A DNA stretch of 26,508 nucleotides from Collinsella sp. (GTDB lineage: Bacteria; Actinomycetota; Coriobacteriia; Coriobacteriales; Coriobacteriaceae), in assembly GCA_019414645.1 (NCBI GenBank), contig DXLP01000029.1, positions 1 to 26,508 of the forward strand. Direction: 5' to 3'. The notes beneath the pieces were generated by a model. It saw only the letters and a list, made by a program, of their open reading frames with translations, ran no database searches and had not been told where the DNA came from. Made by a program: the position numbers and the translations under genes. This document shows positions 17,123 to 24,571 of the stretch, in pieces. How positions within the stretch are numbered: the first letter of the stretch is position 1; each line of letters opens with the position of its first letter.

Positions 17123-17150
17123 AGTATACACGCGCGGGTTTCTGCTGCAA
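17123..17150 (-). promoter_or_regulatory. Promoter of rplS (sigma-70 type)
   Basis: On the minus strand a TTGCAG -35 (17150-17145) and a TATACT -10 (17128-17123) are separated by 16 bases. The -10 lies about 70 bases before the rplS start codon. The surrounding sequence is A/T-rich compared with the genes. Confidence 0.65.
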
Positions 17151-17189
17151 GAACAATTTTTTACGCAGACAAAAAGACAAAACCCGCAC

Positions 17190-17224
17190 ATGATAACCGT
17201 CCGCCTCACGAATGAGACGGACGG
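17190..17224 (-). terminator. Terminator after ppdK
   Basis: Arms 17197-17207 and 17214-17224 form an 11-bp stem with one G-T type mismatch and a 6-nt loop. The minus-strand tail is TTATCATG, a modest T-run. It lies 40 bases past the ppdK stop and is the only candidate between ppdK and the rplS promoter. Confidence 0.75.
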
Positions 17225-17263
17225 CATGAAGGGGGGCTACGTTAGGCGTCTGAACCCAAAACG

Positions 17264-20014
17264 TTACGCGGAGCGCTTCGCCTCGAGCTTGGCCTGGGCG
17301 GCAGCCAGGCGTGCGAGGGGCACGCGGTAGGGCGAGCAGGACACATAGTCCACGTCGGCCACGTTGAACAGGCCCTTAATGGATTTGGGGTCGCCGCCGT
17401 GCTCGCCGCACACGCCAAAGTGCATGTCGGGGTTGGTGGCGCGGCCCTTCTCGACGGCCATGCGCACCAGCTCGAGCACCGCGGTATCGATGGTCTCGAA
17501 GGGATTGTCCTTCAGGATCTTCTTATGCATGTACAGCGGGATGAACTTAGCCTCGGCGTCGTCACGCGAGAAACCGAAGGTCGTCTGGGTGAGGTCGTTA
17601 GTGCCAAAACAGAAGAAGTCTGCATAATGGGCGATCTCGTCAGCGACCATGCAGGCGCGCGGCAGCTCGAGCATCGTGCCCACGGGAATATTGAGCTCGA
17701 CGGCCTCTTCGTCGGAAACCTCGGCGATTACGCGCTCGATAACCTCGCGGATCTGGACATGCTCGGCCGTGATGGAAACGAGCGGAACCATGATCTCAGG
17801 GCGCGGATCGACGCCTTCCTTGATAAGACGGGCAGCAGCCGTAGCGACGGCGCGAACCTGCATGAGCGGCAGATCGCTAAAGACGACGGACAGGCGCACA
17901 CCGCGCAGGCCGAGCATCGGGTTGGACTCGACCATACCGTCAATACGACGCAGACGGGTGCGCAGGGCGGCAAGCTCTTCCTCGTTGGCGCCAGCGGCTT
18001 CCTTCTTGGTGATGGCGACCTCGAGCTCGCGAGGATCATCCAGGAACTCATGAAGCGGCGGATCGAGCAGCCGGACGACCACATCGCGACCGGACATGGT
18101 CTTGAACATCGCCAGGAAGTCCTCGGTCTGAACCTTGAGCAGGTCGGCCAGGGCCTGCTGCTTCACGGTCTCATCGTCAGACAGGATAAAGCTCTGGATG
18201 ATGTTCTTGCGATCGCCCAGGAACATGTGCTCGGTGCGGCACAGGCCAATAGCCTCGGCGCCAAACTCGAGGGCGAGCTCGGCATCCTCGGGATTGTCGG
18301 CGTTGACGCGCACATGGTTGGCATGGCCACAGGTCTCGTCCAGGCGAATCTCGTCGGCCCAGGACAGGATGGTGTCCAGGTCGCCGGTAAGCTCGGCGGA
18401 GGCCAGGTCGACGGGACCGTCGACGACGATGCCCTGGGTGCCGTCGATGGAGATGACATCGCCCTCGTGCAGTACGCGGTCGCTGCCCTCGATGCGCACG
18501 ACCTTCTCGGCGGCGTCAATATGGAAGCGCTCAACGCCGCAGACGCAGGGCGTACCCATGCCGCGGGCGATAACGGCGGCATGGCTCGTCTTGCCACCGT
18601 GGCTGGTCAGGATGCCCTCGGCGGCGACCATGCCCTTCAGGTCGTCGGGGTTGGTCTCCCAACGAACCAGAATGACCTTGTGGCCCTCGTTGGCGCGCGC
18701 GACGGCGTCGTCGCTCGAGAACACGACCTCGCCCACGGCGGCACCGGGGCTGGCGTTAAGACCGGTCGCGAGCGCCTCGTACTTCTTGGAGGAGTCGAAC
18801 TGCGGGTGCAGGAGCTGATCGAGCTGCGCAGGATCGATGCGGCCCACGGCCTCCTCGCGGGTGATGAGGCCCTCCTCGACCATCTCGATGGCGATGCGCA
18901 GGGCGGCGGTGGCGGTTCGCTTGCCCACGCGGGTCTGGAGCATCCAGAGCTTGCCCTGCTCGATGGTGAACTCGATGTCGCACATGTCGCGATAGTGATC
19001 CTCGAGCGTCAGGAACACGCGCTCGAGCTCCTCGCCTGCGGACTCAAGCCCCGGAGTGGTCTTGAGATCGGCGATGGGCTCGGTGTTGCGAATGCCGGCG
19101 ACGACGTCCTCGCCCTGGGCGTTGACCAGAAAGTCGCCGTAGAACTCCTTGGTGCCGTCGGCCGGGTTGCGGGTGAAGGCGACGCCGGTCGCAGAGGTCT
19201 CGCCCTTGTTGCCAAAAGCCATGGCCTGGACGTTGACGGCGGTGCCGAGCTCGTCGGAGATGCCGTGCTGCTTGCGGTAAATGCAGGCGCGCTCGTTCAT
19301 CCAGCTGCCAAAGACGGCCTGGATGGCAAGGCGAAGCTGGAGCTCCGGATCGTGCGGAAAGACGGGCTTACCATCGGCGACCTCGAGCTCGGGGTACAGG
19401 GCGGCCTCGACGTTGGCGGAGAAGATGCCCTTGAAGGTCTCGACGAGCTCCTGCAGGTCCTCGGCCGAAAGCTCGGAATCGACGCGGACGCCGGCAACCA
19501 GGCGGGCCTGGGTCAGGGCGTTCTCGAACAGGTCGGCGTCGACGCCCATGACGACGTTGGAGAACATCTGGATAAAGCGGCGATAGCTGTCCCAAGCAAA
19601 GCGCGGGTTCTGCGTCTGGGCGATGAGGCCCAGGACGGAATCGTCGTTGAGGCCCAGATTGAGGACCGTGTCCATCATGCCGGGCATGGAGAACGGAGCG
19701 CCAGAGCGCACCGAGACGAGCAGCGGATCGTTGGCATCTCCGAGCTTCTTGCCGCAGCGGGCTTCGAGGTCGGCCTCGGCGGCAACGATCTCGTCAAGCG
19801 CGCCGGCAGGCCAAACATTGCCGGCACCGGAGTACTCAACGCAGGTCTGGCAGGTAATGGTAAAGCCACCGGGGACCGGCAGGCCGATACGGCTCATCTC
19901 GGCAAGGTTAGCGCCCTTGCCGCCAAGCACAAAGTTCATAGACTTGTCGCCCTCGGTGACACAAGTGCCCTGGGCGTCGGTTCCAAAACGGTAAACCCTC
20001 TTGCAATCGCTCAC
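17264..20014 (-). CDS. ppdK: Pyruvate, phosphate dikinase
   Basis: PPDK interconverts pyruvate + ATP + Pi and PEP + AMP + PPi; in fermenting anaerobes it often works glycolytically. The 916-residue protein has the N-terminal ATP-grasp domain (VLGGKGANLAEMSRIGLPVPGGFTI; later GEDVVAGIRNTEPI), the phosphohistidine domain with GGKTSHAAVIARGMGTPCVCG (catalytic His near residue 460), and the PEP-binding barrel with GLCRTEHMFLGDR, FCFGTNDLTQTTFGFSRDDAE and the active-site Cys in FGVCGEHGG. The start is GTG 20014 with AAGGGG well spaced upstream; the frame opens nine codons earlier without a site. A -10-like TATAGT (20095-20090) lies about 75 bases upstream, but the -35 is poor, so an activator may be needed. 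Confidence 0.98.
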   Translation of the reverse strand: MSDCKRVYRFGTDAQGTCVTEGDKSMNFVLGGKGANLAEMSRIGLPVPGGFTITCQTCVEYSGAGNVWPAGALDEIVAAEADLEARCGKKLGDANDPLLVSVRSGAPFSMPGMMDTVLNLGLNDDSVLGLIAQTQNPRFAWDSYRRFIQMFSNVVMGVDADLFENALTQARLVAGVRVDSELSAEDLQELVETFKGIFSANVEAALYPELEVADGKPVFPHDPELQLRLAIQAVFGSWMNERACIYRKQHGISDELGTAVNVQAMAFGNKGETSATGVAFTRNPADGTKEFYGDFLVNAQGEDVVAGIRNTEPIADLKTTPGLESAGEELERVFLTLEDHYRDMCDIEFTIEQGKLWMLQTRVGKRTATAALRIAIEMVEEGLITREEAVGRIDPAQLDQLLHPQFDSSKKYEALATGLNASPGAAVGEVVFSSDDAVARANEGHKVILVRWETNPDDLKGMVAAEGILTSHGGKTSHAAVIARGMGTPCVCGVERFHIDAAEKVVRIEGSDRVLHEGDVISIDGTQGIVVDGPVDLASAELTGDLDTILSWADEIRLDETCGHANHVRVNADNPEDAELALEFGAEAIGLCRTEHMFLGDRKNIIQSFILSDDETVKQQALADLLKVQTEDFLAMFKTMSGRDVVVRLLDPPLHEFLDDPRELEVAITKKEAAGANEEELAALRTRLRRIDGMVESNPMLGLRGVRLSVVFSDLPLMQVRAVATAAARLIKEGVDPRPEIMVPLVSITAEHVQIREVIERVIAEVSDEEAVELNIPVGTMLELPRACMVADEIAHYADFFCFGTNDLTQTTFGFSRDDAEAKFIPLYMHKKILKDNPFETIDTAVLELVRMAVEKGRATNPDMHFGVCGEHGGDPKSIKGLFNVADVDYVSCSPYRVPLARLAAAQAKLEAKRSA

Positions 20015-20233
20015 GATACTTCCCCTTCTATGTGTTCGCACACACGACCGTGGTAACGAATCGACCCGCCGGATGCGGACCGTGAGGGAACTATACGGCG
20101 GGTTTTGGGCGGGCTTGAGCAGAGGCTGCGCGGTTTGGTAAACGTGCTAAAACTGGCGGTAAACGGTAGGTAAAGGTGGTTACCTTATGAAGATACCAGT
20201 ACAACGTAGTCGCAGGTCAAAAGCGGTATAAAC

Positions 20234-20251
20234 TGCTAAAGCGCTTTAGCA
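20234..20251. promoter_or_regulatory. Perfect 18-bp palindrome resembling a LacI-family operator
   Basis: TGCTAAAGCGCTTTAGCA is perfectly self-complementary, with the central CG and A/T-rich flanks typical of LacI/GalR and CcpA-type operators. No LacI-type regulator gene is in the window. The nearest gene with a start facing it is ppdK, about 220 bases away. Confidence 0.5.
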
Positions 20252-20364
20252 AAAAGCTGTAATTATTGGAATGGAATCTCTTAAACTACGCAATAGCCAA
20301 GAAAGACAAAATCTATCAGAAGTATTTGTCCCAGGGATTTTGGTCAGAGTAGCTAATTTGGGAC

Positions 20365-20440
20365 GGGGCTATTTTAGCCACCCCGGCAGATAGCGCGAAT
20401 GCTTTGGCGGAGTAACGGCCGGGGTAGCTAAAAAAGCCCC
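20365..20440. repeat. 23-bp inverted repeat (21 of 23 matching) with 30-nt spacer
   Basis: The left arm (20365-20387) begins GGGGCTATTTTAGCC and ends CCCCGGC; the right arm (20418-20440) is its reverse complement with two changes. Each arm is itself partly self-complementary (GGGG...CCCC around an A/T core). The whole could form a long hairpin or cruciform. It is not next to a gene end with a T-run in either direction, so it does not look like an ordinary terminator. Confidence 0.7.
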
Positions 20441-20645
20441 ATTACAGTTTGAGTCGTCCGAAAGGGCGGCTCCTTACTAGTTCTGGTAATACGATTGAGC
20501 CGTACCGATGGTCGCTGGCCGACCGCGACCGCGACGCGGCCTCCACCCGAGACCCCCATCTCGACACATAGCCCGTCATCCGACGAAAGCGCGCAGGTCG
20601 TCCTGTATAGGCGCATGGTGTCCCCCTCCGCCGCAAGAGGGAAAC

Positions 20646-20682
20646 GAAAAAGCCCCTCTTTGCCACTACGGACAAAAGGGGC
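20646..20682 (-). terminator. Rho-independent terminator of the minus-strand ABC operon
   Basis: On the minus strand GCCCCTTTTGTCC (20682-20670) pairs with GGCAAAGAGGGGC (20664-20652), with one interruption, and is followed by TTTTTCG (20651-20645). It lies 79 bases after the end of the broken ABC gene and closes the minus arm of the peptide locus. Confidence 0.85.
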
Positions 20683-20760
20683 CTCCCAGGGGAAACGTGT
20701 TACAAAGCCTTCTTTGCAGGACGATGAAGATCAGAAACCCAACGTCGTACGCGTAGGGAC

Positions 20761-21447
20761 TTACCCAACACCCACGCCATTTCGATCTTCTGGGCCTTCA
20801 ACGCCACGTCCCGATAAGCATCCGGGCATCGGAATGACCTCGTCGCAAGCCGCAAGCATCTCTTCGTCATGAGTGACAACAATTACAATATGGTCTCTCT
20901 TAACCTCATGAAGCAATTTAATTAGCGCGCTCCGGCTCTTCGCATCAAGCGCTGAAGTTGACTCAAGAAACAACATGACGTCCGGCGATTTCAACATCTG
21001 CCGCACAATTGCGATGTTCTGCTTCTCCCCGCCGGACACCCCTCCTTTCTTGCTGCCAAGCATCGCTGCCGCCCCGTTCTCCGCAGCGGCAATCATTTTG
21101 TCTAACCCCAATATGGCAAGCATCCGATTCAGTTTGTCGGCCTCGAAATCATCAGAAAGCAGCGTAAGATTATCGAGGATCGTCCCCCCAACAATAGGGG
21201 GCTCTTGCTCCGTAATGCCAACTCGGCACCGCCGCAATGCGTATCGGTCGATGCGACGCTGTGATACCCCGTTGTAGAGGACGGCCCCTTCCGTGTTATC
21301 TGGATATAGACCCAATATCACTGACAGCAGCGAGCTCTTCCCCGAGCCATTTCTTCTTGCTTACTGTTTTTCTTATATTGTAACGATTTTCGATAAGAGG
21401 AAAGATTACTCCATGACGCGCAAGCCCGAACTCTAAGCGTTTCCCAT
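20761..21447 (-). pseudogene. Remnant of a second ABC exporter, membrane domain deleted
   Basis: The intact part is an ABC ATPase end: Walker A GSGKSSLL (near 21350-21330), a Q-loop-like ITEQEPP, signature GGVSGGEKQNIA, D-loop SALDA and H-loop VVTHDEEM. Directly before Walker A the frame is closed by a TAA (21363-21361) and no normal start exists, so the whole transmembrane domain and the first ATPase strands are missing. Walker B reads LFLESTSALD where LLLDEPTSALD is usual, so the metal-binding Asp is Leu. An ATG (21447) overlapping the upstream ABC stop as TGATG begins MGNA and then hits TAG, and probably marks the original start. The 70 bases between are A/T-rich. I read this as start and end of one gene with a large internal deletion; an assembly error is a less likely alternative. 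Confidence 0.82.
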
Positions 21448-23063
21448 CAGCATTGCCCATTTTTCGGATCGAAATCCAAATCCAGCTTCCTATCGCATGC
21501 TGAAATCAAATCCTGATCATGGCTTACAACAAGAATTAGCTGATCGAAGGGATTTCGATGAATATACTCCGTGAACTCCCGACGGCTTTCTTCATCTAAA
21601 TCGTTCGTTGGTTCATCGAACACAAGCACTTCCGGCTGCCTGCGAAGTGCTGCGAATATCCTTAGCTTTCGATACTCTCCACCAGAAAGGTCTCTACAAT
21701 TCTTGCCTTTTAACGATTCGACGGTTCGATAGAAACTCGGCACAAGCTCTCGGAGGTTTTCGCTCGATCCCCGAATCGACGTCCTCTCAAGGTAATTCTC
21801 CACCGTTTCGTTCGGAATAAAGAGCTTTTGCGGGCACACCGCAAACAGGTCCCGTCGGATCGTCTCCATATCGAGCTCTTCATATGGCACCGACCCCAAA
21901 GCCCGATGTCCCCCAGCAGAATATAGTCCAAGGAGCACCTTCAGAAACGTGCTTTTTCCGCATCCGTTCGGCCCGGTAATGGCATAGGTTTTTCCTTCCT
22001 CCACCTCCACGGAGAGGTCGCGGTATAAGTAGGGCTTTCCCGCGTATCGGTACGCGATGTTGGACAACGATATGCTCTCCACGTGCCCAACCGTGAGGGT
22101 GCCGCGGTCCTCGGCGTCCTCCGTCAGAGCCCCCAATCGGTCGAACGAGGCCCTTGCGTCCTGATACGATTTGAAATAATTCAAAAAATACTTGAAGCAT
22201 CCGAACGCCATCGAGTAATACGAGTTCACCATTGTGAACTCGCCTAAGCTCATTCTTCCGCTCAATATTTCCATCCCGGAGATCACGAGCAGTGCCCCCC
22301 GAAACACAGACGAGATCAGGCCGTCGCTTGATGTGGCCAGATTCGAGACCCTACTTGCTTTCATGTAAATCGGGTAGTACCCCTCGAATACCCCTTTGAG
22401 CGTCCGAGCGCTCTGGTTATATGCGCCATCGCACTTAATGTCAAACAACTGCGACAGCTCGCCGCTCACGGACGCGAAAAGCTTACTCAAACCCTCCTTG
22501 TTCGCAAGCGAACTGTTGTACAACGGCTTTTTCAACGCCCTGAATAAAATGAAGTACGCAACAAGCGAACATGCACTTAACACCAGGAACACCGGATTAA
22601 TCGAAAACAGGATGATGCATATCAACACAACCAGAACGATGTTAAGCCCGATCGTCAGGAAGTTGTTCACGACAAACGATGACACCGCATTCGAATCCGC
22701 ATACACCCTCTGCGTTGTATAGGATGGATCCGCCTGCTCCCCCTTTTCCAGGGGCCCCCGTTCAAACGACTCACACGTGGTCCCCATCAGTCTCGTCGTC
22801 ATCTCCAAGATGACGCGCGATACGTTCACACCCATCGCATACGACATGAAGGAGGCCGATATCCCTATGCCCGCAACAAAGGCCGCAAACCACACGACGC
22901 GAGATGGATCCCTATTCGTCACGAGAAAGTCTACAAACCCACCGTTTAAGGCGGGCATGACGCACGAGAGAGCAAAATTCACCAGCATGAGAATCACGAA
23001 AAGCCGTGACCCTTTACACCGAAACAACTCGTGAACCGTCTTCTTAAACATGCCAGCTCCCAT
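21447..23063 (-). CDS. ABC exporter, membrane and ATPase domains fused
   Basis: The 538-residue half-transporter is probably the exporter of the neighbouring peptide or part of self-protection. About six membrane helices lie within residues 20-300. The ATPase has Walker A GPNGCGKST (364-372), a Q-loop in CPQKLFIP, signature LSGGEYRK (459-466), Walker B VLVFDEPTNDLD (479-490) and H-loop SHDQD (His515), so it looks active. There is no N-terminal C39 peptidase, so it cannot trim the precursor itself. The start is ambiguous: ATG 23063 (AAAGG upstream), TTG 23066, or ATG 23051 with GGGAG about 6 nt upstream. Its stop overlaps the start of the broken second ABC gene, suggesting that the two once formed a heterodimer. 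Codon use is A/T-richer than in the housekeeping block. Confidence 0.92.
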   Translation of the reverse strand: MGAGMFKKTVHELFRCKGSRLFVILMLVNFALSCVMPALNGGFVDFLVTNRDPSRVVWFAAFVAGIGISASFMSYAMGVNVSRVILEMTTRLMGTTCESFERGPLEKGEQADPSYTTQRVYADSNAVSSFVVNNFLTIGLNIVLVVLICIILFSINPVFLVLSACSLVAYFILFRALKKPLYNSSLANKEGLSKLFASVSGELSQLFDIKCDGAYNQSARTLKGVFEGYYPIYMKASRVSNLATSSDGLISSVFRGALLVISGMEILSGRMSLGEFTMVNSYYSMAFGCFKYFLNYFKSYQDARASFDRLGALTEDAEDRGTLTVGHVESISLSNIAYRYAGKPYLYRDLSVEVEEGKTYAITGPNGCGKSTFLKVLLGLYSAGGHRALGSVPYEELDMETIRRDLFAVCPQKLFIPNETVENYLERTSIRGSSENLRELVPSFYRTVESLKGKNCRDLSGGEYRKLRIFAALRRQPEVLVFDEPTNDLDEESRREFTEYIHRNPFDQLILVVSHDQDLISACDRKLDLDFDPKNGQC

Positions 23064-23147
23064 CAAGCGGCCTTTTATCCAAAACTGAATTTGCTCGCCG
23101 CTTAATCGCTCCCATATATCCCTTGTTGTTAATCCTTGCTCAAGACA

Positions 23148-23501
23148 TTATCTCGGGTTGCGGTGCCCAGGATTCCATTTCACCTTTATATACATACGAA
23201 TAAGCCCCCTATTTGCATAGGCAAGCGCGGCGATTATAACAGCAGCCACCATCAGACCGAGAATAGCCCTTTTGTCCGGAAAAAGGGACGAGAGAAAAAG
23301 GCATATTGCGGAGAAAACTATAGACGCCCCCACCACTCGGTTTGCGCCTAGAGACTCGGCCGTCCGCTTTGCCTCCTCTAAACGCTCTCCCGATAGCAAT
23401 GACATTCCGGCAAGCAATCCCGTGAGCTTGCCTCGATATATCATTATTCCGAACAACAGCAGCAGGCATGACCCCACCATTGAAACCACAACGTCCGACA
23501 T
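23148..23501 (-). CDS. Small three-helix membrane protein, DUF3784-like
   Basis: The 117-residue protein has three hydrophobic segments (about residues 3-21, 55-73 and 79-97) and a short basic C-terminus rich in Lys, Arg and Asn. After the first helix comes the RGKLTGLLAGMSLLSGERLE segment, which resembles the G...LIAGYNTMS.EEK pattern of DUF3784 proteins, whose function is unknown. ATG 23501 is favoured by GGAG 8 nt upstream; ATG 23507 (with AAGGAG 12 nt away) and TTG 23546 are alternatives. It is the first gene of the minus arm, 84 bases ahead of the ABC exporter, and diverges from the peptide maturation genes. A role in immunity or as an exporter partner is a guess from position. Confidence 0.75.
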   Translation of the reverse strand: MSDVVVSMVGSCLLLLFGIMIYRGKLTGLLAGMSLLSGERLEEAKRTAESLGANRVVGASIVFSAICLFLSSLFPDKRAILGLMVAAVIIAALAYANRGLIRMYIKVKWNPGHRNPR

Positions 23502-23507
23502 CGCCAT

Positions 23508-23677
23508 CACTCCAGTCCACTCCTTCAATACCAGCCCTATCGACAAACATCAAAACTTTTTTTAACCTAATATTGTATATCGATATAAATATATTCTTTT
23601 ATATATCGTTTCGATTTGTGATATTTTATCGAACGAGTTGCTATTCGAGGAAGATAGGCCACAACCAAAGGAGATCA
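23508..23677. promoter_or_regulatory. Divergent promoter region with ATCGA-type repeats
   Basis: This 170-base stretch separates the divergent arms and is strikingly A/T-rich between 23550 and 23635. It contains the perfect palindrome TATATCGATATA (23576-23587), a second TATATCG at 23602-23608 leading into ATCGTTTCGAT, and another ATCGAA near 23628. A TTGTAT (23574-23579) with an A/T-rich hexamer 17 bases later could be a plus-strand promoter, but several alternatives exist. Repeats spaced 26 bases apart between divergent genes suggest an operator for a regulator not encoded in the window. Confidence 0.5.
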
Positions 23678-24571
23678 ATGGAATCCGTGAATGTTTGGAG
23701 CGCGCAAATCTCATCATTGCCTGGAGTCATCCCTATCCCCCTCGACCCAAGCTACCTTCGCAGTGAACCAAATAACCGCCTGAGCGTCCTAAGCTCAGAT
23801 GGGAAACAAATCTATACGATCCTCAACAGGGTCGCTAAAGAGATTCTTGACTTATGCGACGGCACCTGCGATTTGCCCAAAATTCTCCGTCTGTTCCAAG
23901 AAAAATACCCAGATCAACCGCGCGAGACGCTAGCGCATGACCTGGCCCAAACCCTGCATAGCCTGACCGTAAACTGTCTTATCGTTTGGAAGAAAGAAGG
24001 GAGATATATGAACGACCCTTTCGGCTCCGATTACCTAACATCGGTGAATCCCGACGAGCTGCTTATTCTCGCGGACGCGAGCAGGTTTGCTGAAATCGAA
24101 GAGGCGGCTGCAAAATCCCTCTCTGCAAAACAGTCCAAAAATGGCAATAGGATCTATTTCTCTGAGTTCGACGTTGAGCCCGAATTGGAGAACTTTCTGG
24201 TTCTTCGCCAAAGGCTCTTTTCCTTTACCCATGATTATTTTCTACTCACGAGCCAGTCCGGAGAAATTAATGGATTGATAATATGCGAGCCGGCCACTAA
24301 TCCCGCCGGCCGCAGCGTCATCATCAAATTTATCTCATGCAGCTCCACGCTGCTTGCCGGTGTGCTCGACCGCCTTGCGGAATACTACGGATCTTCCGCT
24401 CCCAAAGCCTACCGCGCGCTCAGAATTGACGCGCCTGATTCCACCCCAATCGCCGAACAACTTGACCATTCCGACCAGCGCCTTGGCTTTTCCTTAGTCG
24501 GCACCCTGCCCAATGAGCTCGACTCGGGCGACGTCAAGCTGTTTGTTCGCCCGCTCGATAAGAAGCAATAA
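23678..24571 (+). CDS. PqqD-like RiPP recognition domain fused to a GNAT-like domain
   Basis: Residues about 34-105 of this 297-residue protein fit a PqqD-type RiPP recognition element: a short beta hairpin, IYTILNRVAKEILDLCDGTC, an amphipathic helix, then ETLAHDLAQTLHSLTVNCLI. PqqD domains bind leader peptides and hand them to a radical SAM partner. Residues about 120-293 read like a GNAT acyltransferase fold, ending in LGFSLVGTLPNEL followed by DSGDVKLFVRPL, the usual last strands of GNATs. The acetyl-CoA loop (R/Q-x-x-G-x-G/A) is not recognizable; the region reads CSSTLLAGVL, so activity is uncertain. The start is ATG 23678 with AAAGGAG 4 nt upstream; an upstream-open frame runs through the promoter region and is ignored. 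The TAA overlaps the next ATG (TAATG). The PqqD call is fairly firm, GNAT moderately so. Confidence 0.8.
   Translation: MESVNVWSAQISSLPGVIPIPLDPSYLRSEPNNRLSVLSSDGKQIYTILNRVAKEILDLCDGTCDLPKILRLFQEKYPDQPRETLAHDLAQTLHSLTVNCLIVWKKEGRYMNDPFGSDYLTSVNPDELLILADASRFAEIEEAAAKSLSAKQSKNGNRIYFSEFDVEPELENFLVLRQRLFSFTHDYFLLTSQSGEINGLIICEPATNPAGRSVIIKFISCSSTLLAGVLDRLAEYYGSSAPKAYRALRIDAPDSTPIAEQLDHSDQRLGFSLVGTLPNELDSGDVKLFVRPLDKKQ

Larger units (their letters stand above)
20015..20645. other. Gene-poor border region with regulatory-looking repeats
   Basis: Roughly 630 bases contain no convincing gene. Short open frames exist on both strands (for example minus 20428-20675), but they lack binding sites and recognizable sequence. 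The first half is A/T-richer and holds GGTAAACG twice (20137-20144, 20158-20165), a related GGTAAAGG (20169-20176) and an inverted GGTTACC (20178-20184), then a LacI-like palindrome and a 23-bp inverted repeat, listed separately. The region marks the change from the housekeeping block to the accessory peptide locus. Confidence 0.6.

Noticed and set aside
17399..20056. 885-codon open frame antisense to ppdK
   Set aside because: It mirrors ppdK codon by codon; high-GC third positions keep the opposite frame open. The translation is low-complexity (Gly, Leu, Asp, His) with no family features and no binding site.
20428..20675. Two overlapping minus-strand frames (62 and 77 codons)
   Set aside because: Arg/Ser-rich translations without binding sites. 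One runs across the ABC operon terminator.
23209..23553. 114-codon frame overlapping the DUF3784-like gene
   Set aside because: Out-of-frame reading of a clear membrane protein with better hydrophobic periodicity; no ribosome binding site at its start.
23468..23677. Upstream extension of the PqqD-GNAT frame
   Set aside because: It runs through the A/T-rich divergent promoter and overlaps the DUF3784-like gene. The ATG at 23678 has a strong AAAGGAG.
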